A DNA stretch of 64,000 bases from Microplitis mediator (taxonomy: Eukaryota; Arthropoda; Insecta; Hymenoptera; Braconidae): positions 4,087,697-4,151,696 of the forward strand of contig NC_079971.1 of the NCBI RefSeq assembly GCF_029852145.1, given 5' to 3'. The translations under genes and the position numbers were made by a program. Below are positions 1 through 11,968 of this stretch, one piece after another; the stretch's first letter is position 1; every line of letters starts with the position of its first letter. The notes beneath the pieces are model-generated. The model saw only the letters and a program-made list of their open reading frames with translations. It was not told the origin of the DNA and ran no database searches.

Positions 1-905
1 TTTCTTTAAAATACTACGAGATAAAAACACGGCGGGAAAAATAAATTTTTCAACCATTTAAAAAAAAGATTGCGTCCAATCATCAAGAAGGTTGTGACTG
101 ACAAAATTCTCGACTGAACGTTAATTTGTGACTAAAAATTTGATGACGGTCACAAATCATCTAAATGTTGCTGACCAAATTTGTGACAAATTTTTTTTTA
201 CCCTCCGAAATTACGGACACTGACCGAAAAATTTGTGACGGTCATTTCGCATCACTATTAATATCCAATACAATAACCAACGAGCAATGAAATAATAGTA
301 TACCTAATAAATGAAGCACTCGCGGAGCTAAGAACCAGGAATTAGAAATTACAAGATGACGAAAAATGAATTTAAATTTGCCAGTTAAATTTTTCACCGT
401 CACGTCATAGTCAAAAGACCGTCAGTGGACCGTTCGTAAAATGACGGACCGTCACTGTGGCCTTCATAAATTTTAATACAAATTAAAATTTTGAAACCGT
501 CATTTTCTTTAAAATACTACGAGATAAAAATACGGCGGGAAAAATAAATTTTTCAATCATTTAAAAAAAAGATTGCGTCTAATCATCAAGAAGGTTGTGA
601 CTGACAAAATTCTCGACTGAACGTTAATTTGTGACTAAAAATTTGATGACGGTCGCAAATCATCTAGATGTTGCTGACCAAATTTGTGACAAATTTTTTT
701 TTACCTTCCGAAATTACGGACTCTGACCAAAAAATTTGTCACGGTCATTTAATGTCCAAAACAATAACCTTCGAGCACCGAAATAATAGTATACCTAATA
801 AATGAGACGCGGAGCTAAAAGCCAGGAGTTAAGAGCCAGGAGTTAGAAATTACAAATGACGAAAAATGAATATAAATTCGCCAGTAAAATGAATGAAAAA
901 AAAAA
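1..905. repeat. Tandem duplication of a ~503-bp repeat
   Basis: The block that starts at base 1 starts again at 504 with only scattered differences. The second copy is shorter and ends near 905. It is rich in the words GACGGTCA and TGACCGTC and in short inverted pairs. A stretch at about 400-470 reappears in reverse orientation at about 63870-63945, so this is a dispersed family. No coding potential was seen. From 906 to 1787 I see only AT-rich sequence and a short TTACTC-type run near 1393-1425. Confidence 0.8.
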
Positions 906-1787
906 AGGTAAATTTACTTTGTACAAGACATATGCATTAGCATAAGGAGCAAGTTGTAAGTTTGCTAAATTATATACAGCACGCATAGCACGGCATTATA
1001 AAACAACGAAAGCTGAGCATATCAGGAGCATCAACAACAGCCTCCGTGATTCGGGCCATTAACTTGCTACCGCGATCATAATTAAAGTTACACCAGCACT
1101 TAAATTAGGGTGTTGATGGTGTTGCTGATGCTCTTGATGGTGTTTGTTGGCATTTCCTTGCTCTACGGTAATTAAGTATACATCAGAAACTTGTTGTCAG
1201 GTATTATATATTACAACGCGTATATATAATAGCAAAAAGCATTTAATTCTTAGCCAACAAATTCACAGTCGCATATTCTATAGCCCAGTTGATCTTGTTG
1301 GCCCCCTGTTAGCTACTGCACTACTGCTACCAGCATACAAGGGGTAACTCGAGTTGCTTTCTCGCGCATACACTGAATAAGAGCCGGCTTTTACCTCTTA
1401 CTCTTACTCTTACTCTTTACTTACCCTCACTATGGCTCTTCTCTCTTCAGTTGTCGAGCAGTAGCACCCCCACGATAGTACAGAGAGAAAGCGGGTAAAC
1501 CTCGGGACTCGGGACTCGGAACTCGGGGATCGGGCGTTTCCCCTAGAGCGTCTGGATTCGAGTTTCTCGCGGTTAGATGGCAACGCAAGTTTAATATCCT
1601 GCAAAGAGACGTCTCCTATTATTACGCCGTTATCTACATTTTATACACAACCAAAAAAAAATACCTCAAGCTGACTAGAAAATACCTTTGCCACTTAAGT
1701 ACTTTTATAAAGCATTCCCATAACTTTATTTATCTTTATTTATTGCCTGCTTAAATATTTTCTTTTTTCAAATAAATATTCAAACTC

Positions 1788-2385
1788 ACTGCAAAAAATT
1801 GGGAGTAATTCGGATTTCATTTCAATCTGAATTCACTTCGGCACTCAGACTTCCGGAGTCAAAAAAATTAGTCCGAATACGGAGTAAATTCGGAGCTGGT
1901 TTTTCAGAAGAGTAATTTCGGAGTCTGGACTTTATTTGAATCTGCGTTCACGCTGATTCGGAGTTTAAATATTAAATTAAACTTTCCTTTCGGAGTAAAT
2001 TTTACTCCGGATTAAACAAATAAATAATCATCCGGTCCGTATTCACTCCGGATTTACTCCACTAATTTTTCGTAGTATGAAAAATTGGAAGTGAATTTGA
2101 AGTGATTACGAATTTTATTTAAATCCAAATTCACTCTCTCACTTAGAGTTTTGAAATTTAAAAAAAATCAGTCCGCATACGGAGTAAATTCTGAGTTTGT
2201 TTTCCAGCGGAGTAATTTCAGAGTGATCTGGATTTTATTTGAATCTGCATTAACTCTGATTCGGAGTTTAAATATTAAATTAAACTTCCCTTCGGGGTAA
2301 ATTTTACTCCAGGGAATTAAATAAATAAATAAATAAAAAGTCATCCGCTCCGAATTTACTCCGCAAATTTTTTAGTGCAGAGAAA
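1788..2385. repeat. Inverted-repeat element with CACTGCAAAAAATT-like ends
   Basis: The left end reads CACTGCAAAAAATT. The right end, reverse-complemented, reads CTGCACTAAAAAATT, and both ends are followed by GGAGTAAATTCGGA-like sequence. The inside is about two diverged copies of one palindrome-rich unit with many GGAGTAA and TTACTCC words. It looks like a non-autonomous inverted-repeat transposon (MITE-like). I could not define a clean target-site duplication. Bases 2386-3246 hold nothing recognisable. Confidence 0.55.
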
Positions 2386-3246
2386 AGTATTTCGATAAAT
2401 AAATTTTTTTGTAAAGAAGCCTGGATTTCTTTGGTTGTAAATAACACTAGGTAAAAGTAAAAAAAGTGTATAAATAAAAAGATTACACTTAGAGAGATTT
2501 ACATGAGGAAAATTAAAAAAATACTTTGGTATCTATTTCTTCTTGAACAAAACCTGATTGTGGTCGTCGGTGCATATCTAAAACGTCTAGTTGACGTTCT
2601 TGAGCCATTCTCAACGAGCATCAGAGAACAACCGGCGTATCCTCCGTCGACTTGCTAATATATATGCAAATTAAGTATTTGATAAATAATTCAGTTTTTT
2701 GGTCTACCGTTCGGATTACGCGAGAAATAGAGAGGAAAATATCCTACTATTCTCCCACTTATACTTTAATCTCTACGAAGCTATATATATAAATATATAA
2801 ATATAAGAATTAAAGTGCTTTATCATTAATCTGTCATTCAATATTAAAGTAAATTGAAAAATATTTTTAATTTTATTTTTTAGTTCGTTTTTCTTCCTGT
2901 TACCCTTTTTTCATCTCGTTTACTCGTATTGCTCCTTGTACACTACGCTCACAACTCGATGCTTTTCTTTCAACACCTCACACTCTAAAACTCTTCGTAA
3001 TTCCACAGACTGGACGTGCTTTACGCTCGAGCACATATTGCTCGACGTTGCAGTAGTCGAATACCGTCTATTACGCGGCACCTCGTTTCATCGAACTGGA
3101 TACATCCGGTCCTATATATTTTATATCTAATATAGACACGTACCAATATATACGTATATATATATTGGAATGTATAAACCGTTAATATTATTAACTGTTT
3201 GCACACACACGGGGTCACAATTACCCCGAGTATAAATATTTTTTTT

Positions 3247-4660
3247 CTATGATGCTGAGGTTAGCCGACGTCTAATAATTTTTGGATTTATTTAAAGAGG
3301 ATAAATTTTAAAAAAAATATTTTAAAAAATTGCACCTAGAGTTTGTTAAATTTTGCACATGTGCATATTTTTGGTTTTTTTTTTTTGTTATTGATTCGTT
3401 GAAAAAAAAATCCAAAAATTGTTATGATACTGAAATTAGCCATCTCATAACTTTTGGATTTTTTAAAAAATTATAAATTATAAAAAAAAAAAAAATTTGA
3501 AAAAATTGCACCTATAGCTTTTTTAATTTCCTACATGTGCATTTTTTTAGTTTTTTTTTTTCTGTTATTGATTCGTTGAAAAAAAAAATCCAAAAATTGT
3601 TATGAAACTGAAATTAGCCATCTCATAACTTTTGGATTTTTTAAAAAATTATAAATTATGAAAAAAAAAGTATTTCAAAAAATTGCACCTATAGCTTTTT
3701 TAATTTACTACATGTGCATTTTTTTAGTTTTTTTTTTTTCTGTAATTGATTCGTTGAAAAAAAAAATCCAAAAATTGTTATGAAACTGAAATTAGCCATC
3801 TAATAACTTTTGGATTTTTAAAAAAATTATAAATTATAAAAAAAAAATATTTGAAAAAATTGCACCTATGGCTTTTTTAATTTCCTACATATGCATTTTT
3901 TTAGTTTTTTTTTTTCTGTTATTGATTCGTTGAAAAAAAAATCCAAAAATTGTTATGATACTGAAATTAGCCATCTAATAACTTTTGGATTTTTAAAAAA
4001 ATTATAAATTATAAAAAAAAAATATTTGAAAAAATTGCACCTATGGCTTTTTTAATTTCCTACATATGCATTTTTTTAGTTTTTTTTTTTCTGTTATTGA
4101 TTCGTTGAAAAAAAAATCCAAAAATTGTTATGATACTGAAATTAGCCATCTCATAACTTTTGGATTTTTAAAAAAATTATAAATTACAAAAAAAAAAAAA
4201 AATTTGAAAAAATTGTACCTATAGCTTTTTTAATTTCCTACATGTGCATTTTTTTAGTTTTTTTTTTTTCTGTAATTGATTCATTGAAAAAAAAATCCAC
4301 AAATTGTTGTGATACTGAAATTAGCGATTTAATAATTTTTTGGATTTTTTAAAAAATGATAAATTATAAAAAAAAAGTATTTGAAAAAATTGCACCTATG
4401 GCTTTTTTAATTTCCTACGTGTGCATTTTTTTAGTTTTTTTTTTTTCTGTAATTGATTCGTTGAAAAAAAAATCCAAAAATTGTTATGATACTGAAATTA
4501 GCCATCTAATAATTTTTTAGATTTTTTCAAAAATGATAAATTATAAAAAAAAAAAATTTCAAAAAATTGCACCTATAGTTTAGTAAATTTTTAACATGTG
4601 CATATTTTTAGTTTTTTTTTTTTTTGTAATCGATTTATTGCAGAAAATACGAAACTTCAG
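3247..4660. repeat. Tandem array (~178-bp period) of the GATACTGAA..TTAGC element
   Basis: The phrase ATGATACTGAAATTAGCC (with ATGAAACTG variants) recurs near 3425, 3602, 3780, 3957, 4133, 4310 and 4486, about every 177 bases. Each unit also has TTGCACCTATAG and CTACATGTGCAT in the same order. These blocks match single dispersed elements elsewhere in the window that have 9-bp target-site duplications (for example 14018-14222 and 58106-58296). The array is therefore a transposon-like unit turned into a satellite. No ORFs. Confidence 0.85.
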
Positions 4661-6009
4661 GATCATTAAAATTTATAAAGTTTATTCAGACCATTCTCAG
4701 ACAATGACCCCTTTGACCCCTACTCTTCAAAAATATCCAATGACCTTGAACTGTCGTAACCGTATTACAACTTTATCAATTAATTAAAAAAGGACACCGT
4801 AGTTACAATTTTACCGAGGTATAGATTTAAAAAAAAATTACTTACCCTTGACATTAATTAGGAGTTGAACGAAATTTGGTACGTAAATTTTAGCCCACAA
4901 ATTTGACATTTCCCAAATTTACCAAAATTTACTCACCTCCTAATTGATAGCAACTGCGAGTAATTTTTTTTAAAGTCTATATCTCAGCGAAACTGCACCT
5001 GCGTTTTCTTTTTTCCCCTTATCCTTTACTTTTTGTTCAATTAATTAATAAAAGTTTGCCACCATGATGACACTTGAGTCATTAAATATTTTTAAAAAGT
5101 GGGGACACTTCCCAAGTATGAAATGAATTGTAATTCGCGTAATGAGTAAGAGCGCAAAGATTTATAAAAATATCAAAGTTTATATTTATGAAAGAATTTA
5201 AATATCCAACGGAAGTGTAGTGAGTTTTATTTAAAAATATAAAAATTGAATGGATTTGAATTTTGACAGAATATAAAAAATAAAATGAAATAAATGTAAA
5301 GAGGCTTTAAAGGAAAACACTGGCTGTCGCAAATGTTGACGGGATACGCTAAACTTTTTGGACAGCAAATGAAATGCAATCCGACGTGGCTAACTTTATT
5401 CAACGAACCAAGGACAAGACGTTGACGGTGGGTACACCAGCAGTAGTACCAGTAGCAGTCGCACCATCAGTAAGAGCAGAAGAAGTAGTAGTAGTAGATG
5501 TAGTAGTAGATGTAGCAGTGGGAGAGGACGCAATTTGCATCACTGTGGTTTCAGCATTGTCGGAATATCTTGTTTGAGATGACGAAAAAGCGAGAAAGAG
5601 AATTTACAATGAGTTGTAGGAGTAAAAGAGTTAGAGAATAACAAAAAGAATAAAAAATTATCAAGAATAGAATAAAAAATCTAAGGATATAAAAACAAGT
5701 TAAATAAAAAGAAGTACATGGGAAAGTTTTGTCTCTATTGAGTCGTTAGATCTTAACTCCAATTTTAAACAGACTCCATTTTTTATTAAATTAATTTTTT
5801 TTATAAATTCTGAACTTTTAAACTTTTTATTTAATGAGTAAATGAAAAATTTTTTACACCGGAAGTTTTTCGCGATAAATTTTAAGTTTAAAAAAAAATC
5901 TTGTTTTTTTTACGAAATATTATTAAAAAAAGCAAATTTTTATAAATTAGCTCTCAAATTTTTGATAATTCATATTTTAGACGCTGTTTTTTTTTTGTGG
6001 AAATTGATC
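4661..6009. other. Gene-free AT-rich stretch with a GTA/GCA trinucleotide tract
   Basis: No gene is supported. About 4850-4955 is a small inverted repeat (AATTAGGAGTTGAACG... against ...CTCCTAATTG) with a diverged relative near 29240-29370. Around 5430-5520 lies a degenerate GTA/GCA trinucleotide tract. It keeps a 67-codon frame open, but the predicted product is low-complexity Val/Ala and I do not call it a gene. Confidence 0.5.
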
Positions 6010-9000
6010 ATCTGTAACATCCGGAATCTGTTAAAGGAAAATCTTGATATTTGGGATCTGAATTACCAGGATCTGGATCGTCAATACATCAGCGTCATCG
6101 GAATCTGGTGTAATAGGCATCTGCTAAGGCTCTGTATCATCAATAATACAGATCCCGATGGTACGGATTCCCGTTACACAGATTCCCGATGATAAAGATT
6201 GACTATCTTAATTACCGACCGAAGATCCACTAAAATTATTGAGTGTTTTTAAATTCAAATAGACGGCACCAAAATTTAAATATTTAAAAATTTTAAATAA
6301 AAATTTTCAGCAGCTTTTGAAAAATACTTTTGTCCATTGCATGAGATAACTCTACTGATGGCTCGTGAGCTAGTTTAGAGAGTATAGAGTCTAGAGTTAT
6401 ACAACTTCTAGGCAGTCTGTAAGACCCAACGGAGCACAAGAAATTGGCCATCAGCAGAGTACTGTCTCACAAGGCCCAAAATATTTCTCTACAGCTACTA
6501 AGAATTTTTATTTTTGGTCTTGAATCAAATTCATGGTAGACTAAAAAGTCATTTTATTTTATTTTTTTTTAGTGAAATTGAAAAATTAAAATTAATGATG
6601 ATTTTTTGTATGATAGGAACTTACGTTCCTTACGTTAAAGCCAGTAAACTTTGCAGACAGCTGACAATTTTTGAAACTTTGAAATACTAAAATAAATTTT
6701 TTACGTAATGAAAATGAAAAAATCCACTTTAAAAAATTCAAAAATCAGTACATGCCTTTTTATAAATTTTACTTTTTTAATTAATTAATTTTTTTTTCAT
6801 ATAATTTAAAAATAGTTTTATATCTACTCCATTTAATCTTATCTTACGTTAATAGAATAATAGGTAAAGTAAATGAGGGATTTCACATTGATTATAATTA
6901 AATAATACTATTTTATTTATTAAATTGACATATTAACGATTCATTATAAAAAATTTTTTGTGTTTTAATTTCTTGACTCTATACAATTATTTCGTATTTA
7001 TATGAGAATATATATTTTGATGTTAATAAATGTAGTTTTCAGAATAATGTAAAATGTATAGGAAAAATATGTAAATTTTAAATAATAAATATAAAAAATT
7101 TATAACAGAATTTTTATGTAATCGCAATATTAATTTAATAGTTTGAACGGAATTTCGCAATCCGAATTTTTTAAATTGATAATTTTTTTTAATTAAATGA
7201 ATTTAAATTCTAATAATATATGGGTAACATACCTTTACTATAGTTTTTTTTTCGAACAAATTTACATCCGTACGAATTTCCACTCCTTATTATTTTTTCT
7301 AACTGACTGCTTTATTTATTGAGGAGGGCTTGAAAAAAATTGATTTACCAAAAATTTTTTTTTATAATTTTATTTCTAATTATTTACTAGTTTAATAAAT
7401 TTTTTTCATATAAATTTCATTATAATACATTTTTTACGGGAGGACGTCAGGGTCAGCCAGTAGCATGTACATTCGGATCTCTCATATTGCCCCGCGCAGT
7501 AGTGCTACCTTGGCGCGAAATTTCAAAATTGAAATTTAATAATTTTATTAAAATTCATTTGTCTCAATAATATTATTAATTAGACTAAAAAATTCACAAG
7601 AAATTTTTTATTTTTATCAATTTCAAACAAAAAACAAAACCTGGCGTAATAAAAGGCGCCTGGGGAACTAGCACAGAATAATTAAATTTAAAAAATTCAA
7701 ATTTACCCGCCAATTTCTAGAATCTGCTGTCGGTACAAATTTTCTATTAATAAATTACTAAATGAAAAATATTAATTAAATTACTAATTTATTTTATAAT
7801 CGTTAGTTAAACTTAATTACTGTATGTATTTATTTATATCAGAATACAAAATGTAATGTGTAATTTCAAAATTTAAAATGGCCGCGGCGTTACGACATGA
7901 CGCCAGCACTCGCGCCAACAATGGCTTGCAGGCACACCGTCAAAAGTAAAAATTTCAGAAGTATACCAACTTCAGAAACTCACAGTTAGGAATGTAAAAA
8001 ATAAAGATGGTTCATAATTCAGAATGACAAATTATCACCTTGTCAAAAACATCGAATCTCTAATCTTTATATCAACACATACTCAGAATTTACAATATTC
8101 ATTCTTTCGTAATAAAGAATTAAGAATATTTAGAATGACAATATTTCAGAAATCCAATGCTTCCGAAATATTCAAACTACGAACGTCAATTCTTCAGAAT
8201 TACATTTTATACGAATGACCATTTTAGTAAAATTTTCTAAGTTTTGCTGACAGTCGGTATTACAGACTTTTCTTATGAATTTACCATTATCATGTGAGTG
8301 CTTTGGCGGATTGATTGGGCTTAAAAAATTTGTATGAATCGTTGTGTAATAATTATATATGGATTTAACGAGTTTAATTTGTATGAAACGATTAAATTGA
8401 ATGTACTTAATTAGGATAGAAGTGCTATTTGTGGCCAGTGTTTTATTTTTGGACCTTTAATATTTCATTTTAATTAATGGAGAAGTATAAAAAAAAAAAA
8501 AATTCATTCTAATACAGTAAAAAAAATTCCCTTTGAGTGAATTAAAAAAAATTCATTATATCATCACGTACCTTGCATATTATTTTATTAAAATTTTTGA
8601 AGCAACCAAAACTGGCACTAAAATGGCCACAAATGGTACTTCTATCCTATATGAATTATAAAATAAAATTCAAATAAGATATTAAAAATTATACACGGAT
8701 CAATGTCCAATAGAATAAATTAATTATTCTTGAATTATAATTATTATTTAAAATATTGGACCTAATAAAACATAAACATATATGTTAATTATAAATGTAT
8801 AAATAAAAAATACATCTAGATTTGATTCAGGCTGTATTTTTATTCATCACACAAGCATTAATAATAATTAAGTTACAATAATAATAATTTAAAAATTCTC
8901 ATAGAATCCAATCACATGCGACAAAAACGGCATTGAAACCAATACAGTCTATAAGATTCTATGCGGTTTTTGTCGCAGTTGAGTGGATTCTATAAGAATT

Positions 9001-10189
9001 TTTGGACAGGGTATATACTGATATACATCAAGATTAGTTTCGATTAAAATTTAGTTTATTTAAATTGATAATATTTAAAATCTATAAACTATTTTTGAAA
9101 AGATGAGATTATATTGTTTATTCACATGTGTTAAAAAAATTATGTGACTAATTTTACGGTTATATTATGAAATTTAAATTATTATTGTAACTTAATTATT
9201 ATTAATGCTTGTGTGATGAATAAAACTACAGCCTAAATCAAATCCAGATGTATTTTTTATTTATAAATTTATAATTAACACATATGTTTATGTTTTATTA
9301 GGTCCAATATTTAAAATAATAATTATAGTTCAAGAATAATTAATTTATTCTATTGGACATTGATCCGTGTATAATTTTTAATATCTTATTTGAATTTTAT
9401 TTTATAATTCATATAGGATAGAAGTACTATTTGTGGCCACTTTAGTGCCAGTTTTGGTTACTTCAAAAATTTTAATAAAATAATACGCAAGGTACGTAAT
9501 GATATAATGAATTTTTTTTAATTTATTCAAAGGGAATTTTTTTTACTGTATTAGAATGAATTTTTTTTTTTTTTATACTTCTCCATTAATTAAAATAAAA
9601 TATTAAAGGTCTAAAAATAAAACACTGCCCACAAATAGCACTTCTATCTTAATTAAGTACATTCAATTGAATCGTTTCATACAAATTAAACTCGTTAAAT
9701 TCATATATAATTATTACACAACGATTCATACAAATTTTTTAAACACAATCAATCCGCCAAAGCACTCACATGATAATGGTAAATTCATAGGGAAAGTCTG
9801 TAATACCGACTGTCAGCAAAGCTTAGAAAATTTTACTAAAATGGTCATTCGTATAAAATGTAATTCTGAAGAATTGGCGTTCGTAGTTTGAAATTTCGGA
9901 AGTATTGAATTTCTGAAATATTGTCATTCTAAATATTGTTAATTCTTTATTACGAAAGAATAAATATTGTAAATTCTGAGTATGCGTTGATATAAAGATT
10001 AGAGATTCGATGTTTTTGACAAGGTGATAATTTGTCATTCTGAATTATGAACCATCTTTATTTTTTACATTCCTAACTGTGAGTTTCTGAAGTTGGTATA
10101 CTTCTGAAATTTTTACTTTTGACGGTGTGCCTGCAAGCCCCAACAATTCAATTTTAACATTTCTCGTACATAAATAATTTTAAAAAACT
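6010..10189 (+). pseudogene. Partial duplicate of the CENP-M-like 5' region (promoter + exon 1), interrupted
   Basis: Bases 6010-6155 and 7441-7922, plus 10140-10189, match the reverse complement of 56925-57593. That source region is the promoter, first coding exon and start of intron 1 of the CENP-M-like gene. The copy keeps the ATG at 7878 and the first 15 codons (MAAALRHDASTRANN). It is then split by the transposon at 7923-10139. Exon 1 resumes at 10140 with the duplicated 8 bases and runs to the splice donor. A second block of about 1.29 kb (6156-7440) separates the upstream parts. The later exons are absent, so this is a broken gene fragment. The E2F-like word TTGGCGCGAAA of the promoter is also kept (7510-7520). 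Confidence 0.8.
7923..10139. mobile_element. 2.2-kb foldback (palindromic) hAT-like transposon with 8-bp TSD
   Basis: The ends are perfect inverted copies of GGCTTGCAGGCACACC. They are flanked by the 8-bp direct repeat CCAACAAT (7915-7922 and 10140-10147). The unoccupied site, with one CCAACAAT, is present in the paralogous sequence at 56973-56980 (minus strand), so insertion is directly shown. The two arms (about 7923-8895 and 9172-10139) are near-perfect inverted repeats of almost 1 kb. The central spacer holds a second hairpin at about 8893-9003. There is no transposase ORF, so it is non-autonomous. An 8-bp duplication is typical of the hAT superfamily, but the terminal bases are not a classic hAT end, so that label is an inference. 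Confidence 0.85.
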
Positions 10190-10282
10190 CCATTTAAATA
10201 TTTCTCAATTTATCTATAAATTGTCTTATTGAGAAGGTTATTTGCATGTTTGCATGTTTAGGTTTCCACTATATTTAAATGG
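10190..10282 (+). repeat. Short repeat with CCATTTAAATA inverted ends
   Basis: It begins CCATTTAAATA and ends TATTTAAATGG. The interior (ACAATTTATA- and GAGAAGGTTATTTGCATG-like sequence) matches, in reverse, the segment at about 29818-29890 beside a tRNA-like sequence. It may be the tail of a tRNA-derived SINE or a tiny inverted-repeat element. Bases 10283-11318 that follow contain no gene I can support. Confidence 0.5.
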
Positions 10283-11318
10283 AGGAAAATAAATTATTAG
10301 AAATTGGAGAAAAATTTTAAATTGTACGTCGAAATAAAATGACAGTAGAATATGATAGAAAAATATTTTAAATTCTGCCACAATCCTAATTTTCGGGCGA
10401 TCAATCGTCCTAAAACTTCACGATGCAAAATATATAAAAGAAGAAATGATTAATTAATGTAACGGGACTGTTAGGTCCACTGATGTCAGTGTGTGCGTAA
10501 AAACTCTACAGTGTAGAGTTTACATGTCACTGTACATGCTTGTACAACGATTCTTCGAATGTCAAATATAAAATGAATAATATTTCCTTCCCACTTGTGA
10601 AAATTTTGATTGTTATAAACAAATAGAGCTGACAATATAATTATATATGTTCGAGATTAATAAATAAATATTTAATCCTAATGATTATTAATTTAACCCT
10701 TTCCCGAAAGTGTGTGTCGAAATGAATCAGTGTGAGCTCTACGGGGGTAGCGCCAATCAAAGTTCGTCGTTAAGGATGTGTGAGTAACAGTTTAGTCGTA
10801 GTAGTGCGTGCATGCACCCCCTTCTACTATTTTTTCTGTCCCTTCTCTTCTCAACAGGCTAGCACTCTCTTGCTTTAAGACGAAGATGTACGATTCAAAT
10901 TGAGAGTAGGGACTCAAGGTCAACCGGGAAAGGGTTAAAAAGTTATGATGCTAGGCAGCAGCAGCGGGAGTAGTTCGGTGCTCACCACTAGATCGCGCCC
11001 ACCTTTTGTAGTGTCCCTGGTATGACACTTATTTCAGAATTCATATATTTGATCTTAAAGCATTTAGAGTACGGATGACACGCTGCACGTTAATGTATAT
11101 ATGTATCTGTATGATAGTAATATAAGGATATCCTGTATTACATTAGGAGAACAATTTTTCTTTGAACAATTTTGGCAAAGTACAAAAAAAAATACCTGTT
11201 AAGGAAAAAAATTAGTTTTCTAAATACGGTTTCATTTAATTGTTAAATGAATATTCTGTTAGAGTAATTCTTCAAATTAGTTGTATTAACTCAGAATAAC
11301 TCTTCTGGAAGAGTCGAG

Positions 11319-11539
11319 TTATTTCCACGAGGGCTGATATAATTTTATCCCCCGGCGCAAAAATTGAGTAGGGTGTTCTTCTCTCATGTGTCTTTCACTC
11401 CCTTGCGGATATTGATATTCCTTTTCGCAAAATTCGCAGGAAAACTTCCCCTCATAATGTGTATGCCAAACGTGAACAAGAATGTCCTTGGAACGTTCTC
11501 TTTGGTCACATGTTCGACATATAAAGTCGTTACTTCCAA
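11319..11539 (-). CDS. Orphan terminal exon encoding two C2H2 zinc fingers
   Basis: On the minus strand an acceptor (GATTAG at 11540-11545) opens a 221-nt frame that ends with TAA at 11319. It encodes two zinc fingers. The first has Cys-X2-Cys (CRTC) followed by spaced His residues (HVWHTH). The second is a canonical Cys-X2-Cys-X12-His-X4-His finger (CEFC ... HMREEH). A product of this kind would bind DNA in the nucleus. I found no upstream exon on this strand before the repeat block at 11840, so this is the last exon of a gene whose other exons are distant or lost, or a fragment. Fly BTB-zinc-finger loci with alternative 3' finger exons are one model. The family is not identified. Confidence 0.45.
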
Positions 11540-11968
11540 CTAATCATCATAATAACAATATATTTAGTATGAAATTAAAACTTTAAACTTTTTTTTACAA
11601 TTAAGTTTAATTATAATGCACAAGTTATTATACTAAAAATATATTGATTGAATTGATCAAATAAATGAAGTACATAGTCAAAACTTAATTGTCATTAGTT
11701 TTTTTCATAGTTGTTTGTTGGAGTTTTAAGTATTTGATAAAAATTTTAAAACTAAAAAATAAATATAATAAAACTTACAGTTTTTTTATTTTCTTCCAGC
11801 AACTAACACCACCGTAGATAAAAAATGTTATTTAAATTTCTAATTTACTTTATAATCGTTAGTTAAACTTAATTACTGTATGTATTTATTCATATGAAAA
11901 TACAAAATGTAATATGTAATTTATTTAGTAATTTATTGATAGAAAATTTTTACTGACAGCAGATTCTA

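Noticed and set aside
3247..4660. CRISPR-like array or regularly spaced repeat system
   Set aside because: The units are contiguous tandem copies without unique spacers, and the genome is eukaryotic.
5374..5577. 67-codon frame with Val/Ala-rich product
   Set aside because: Produced by a GTA/GCA trinucleotide tract; no conserved features.
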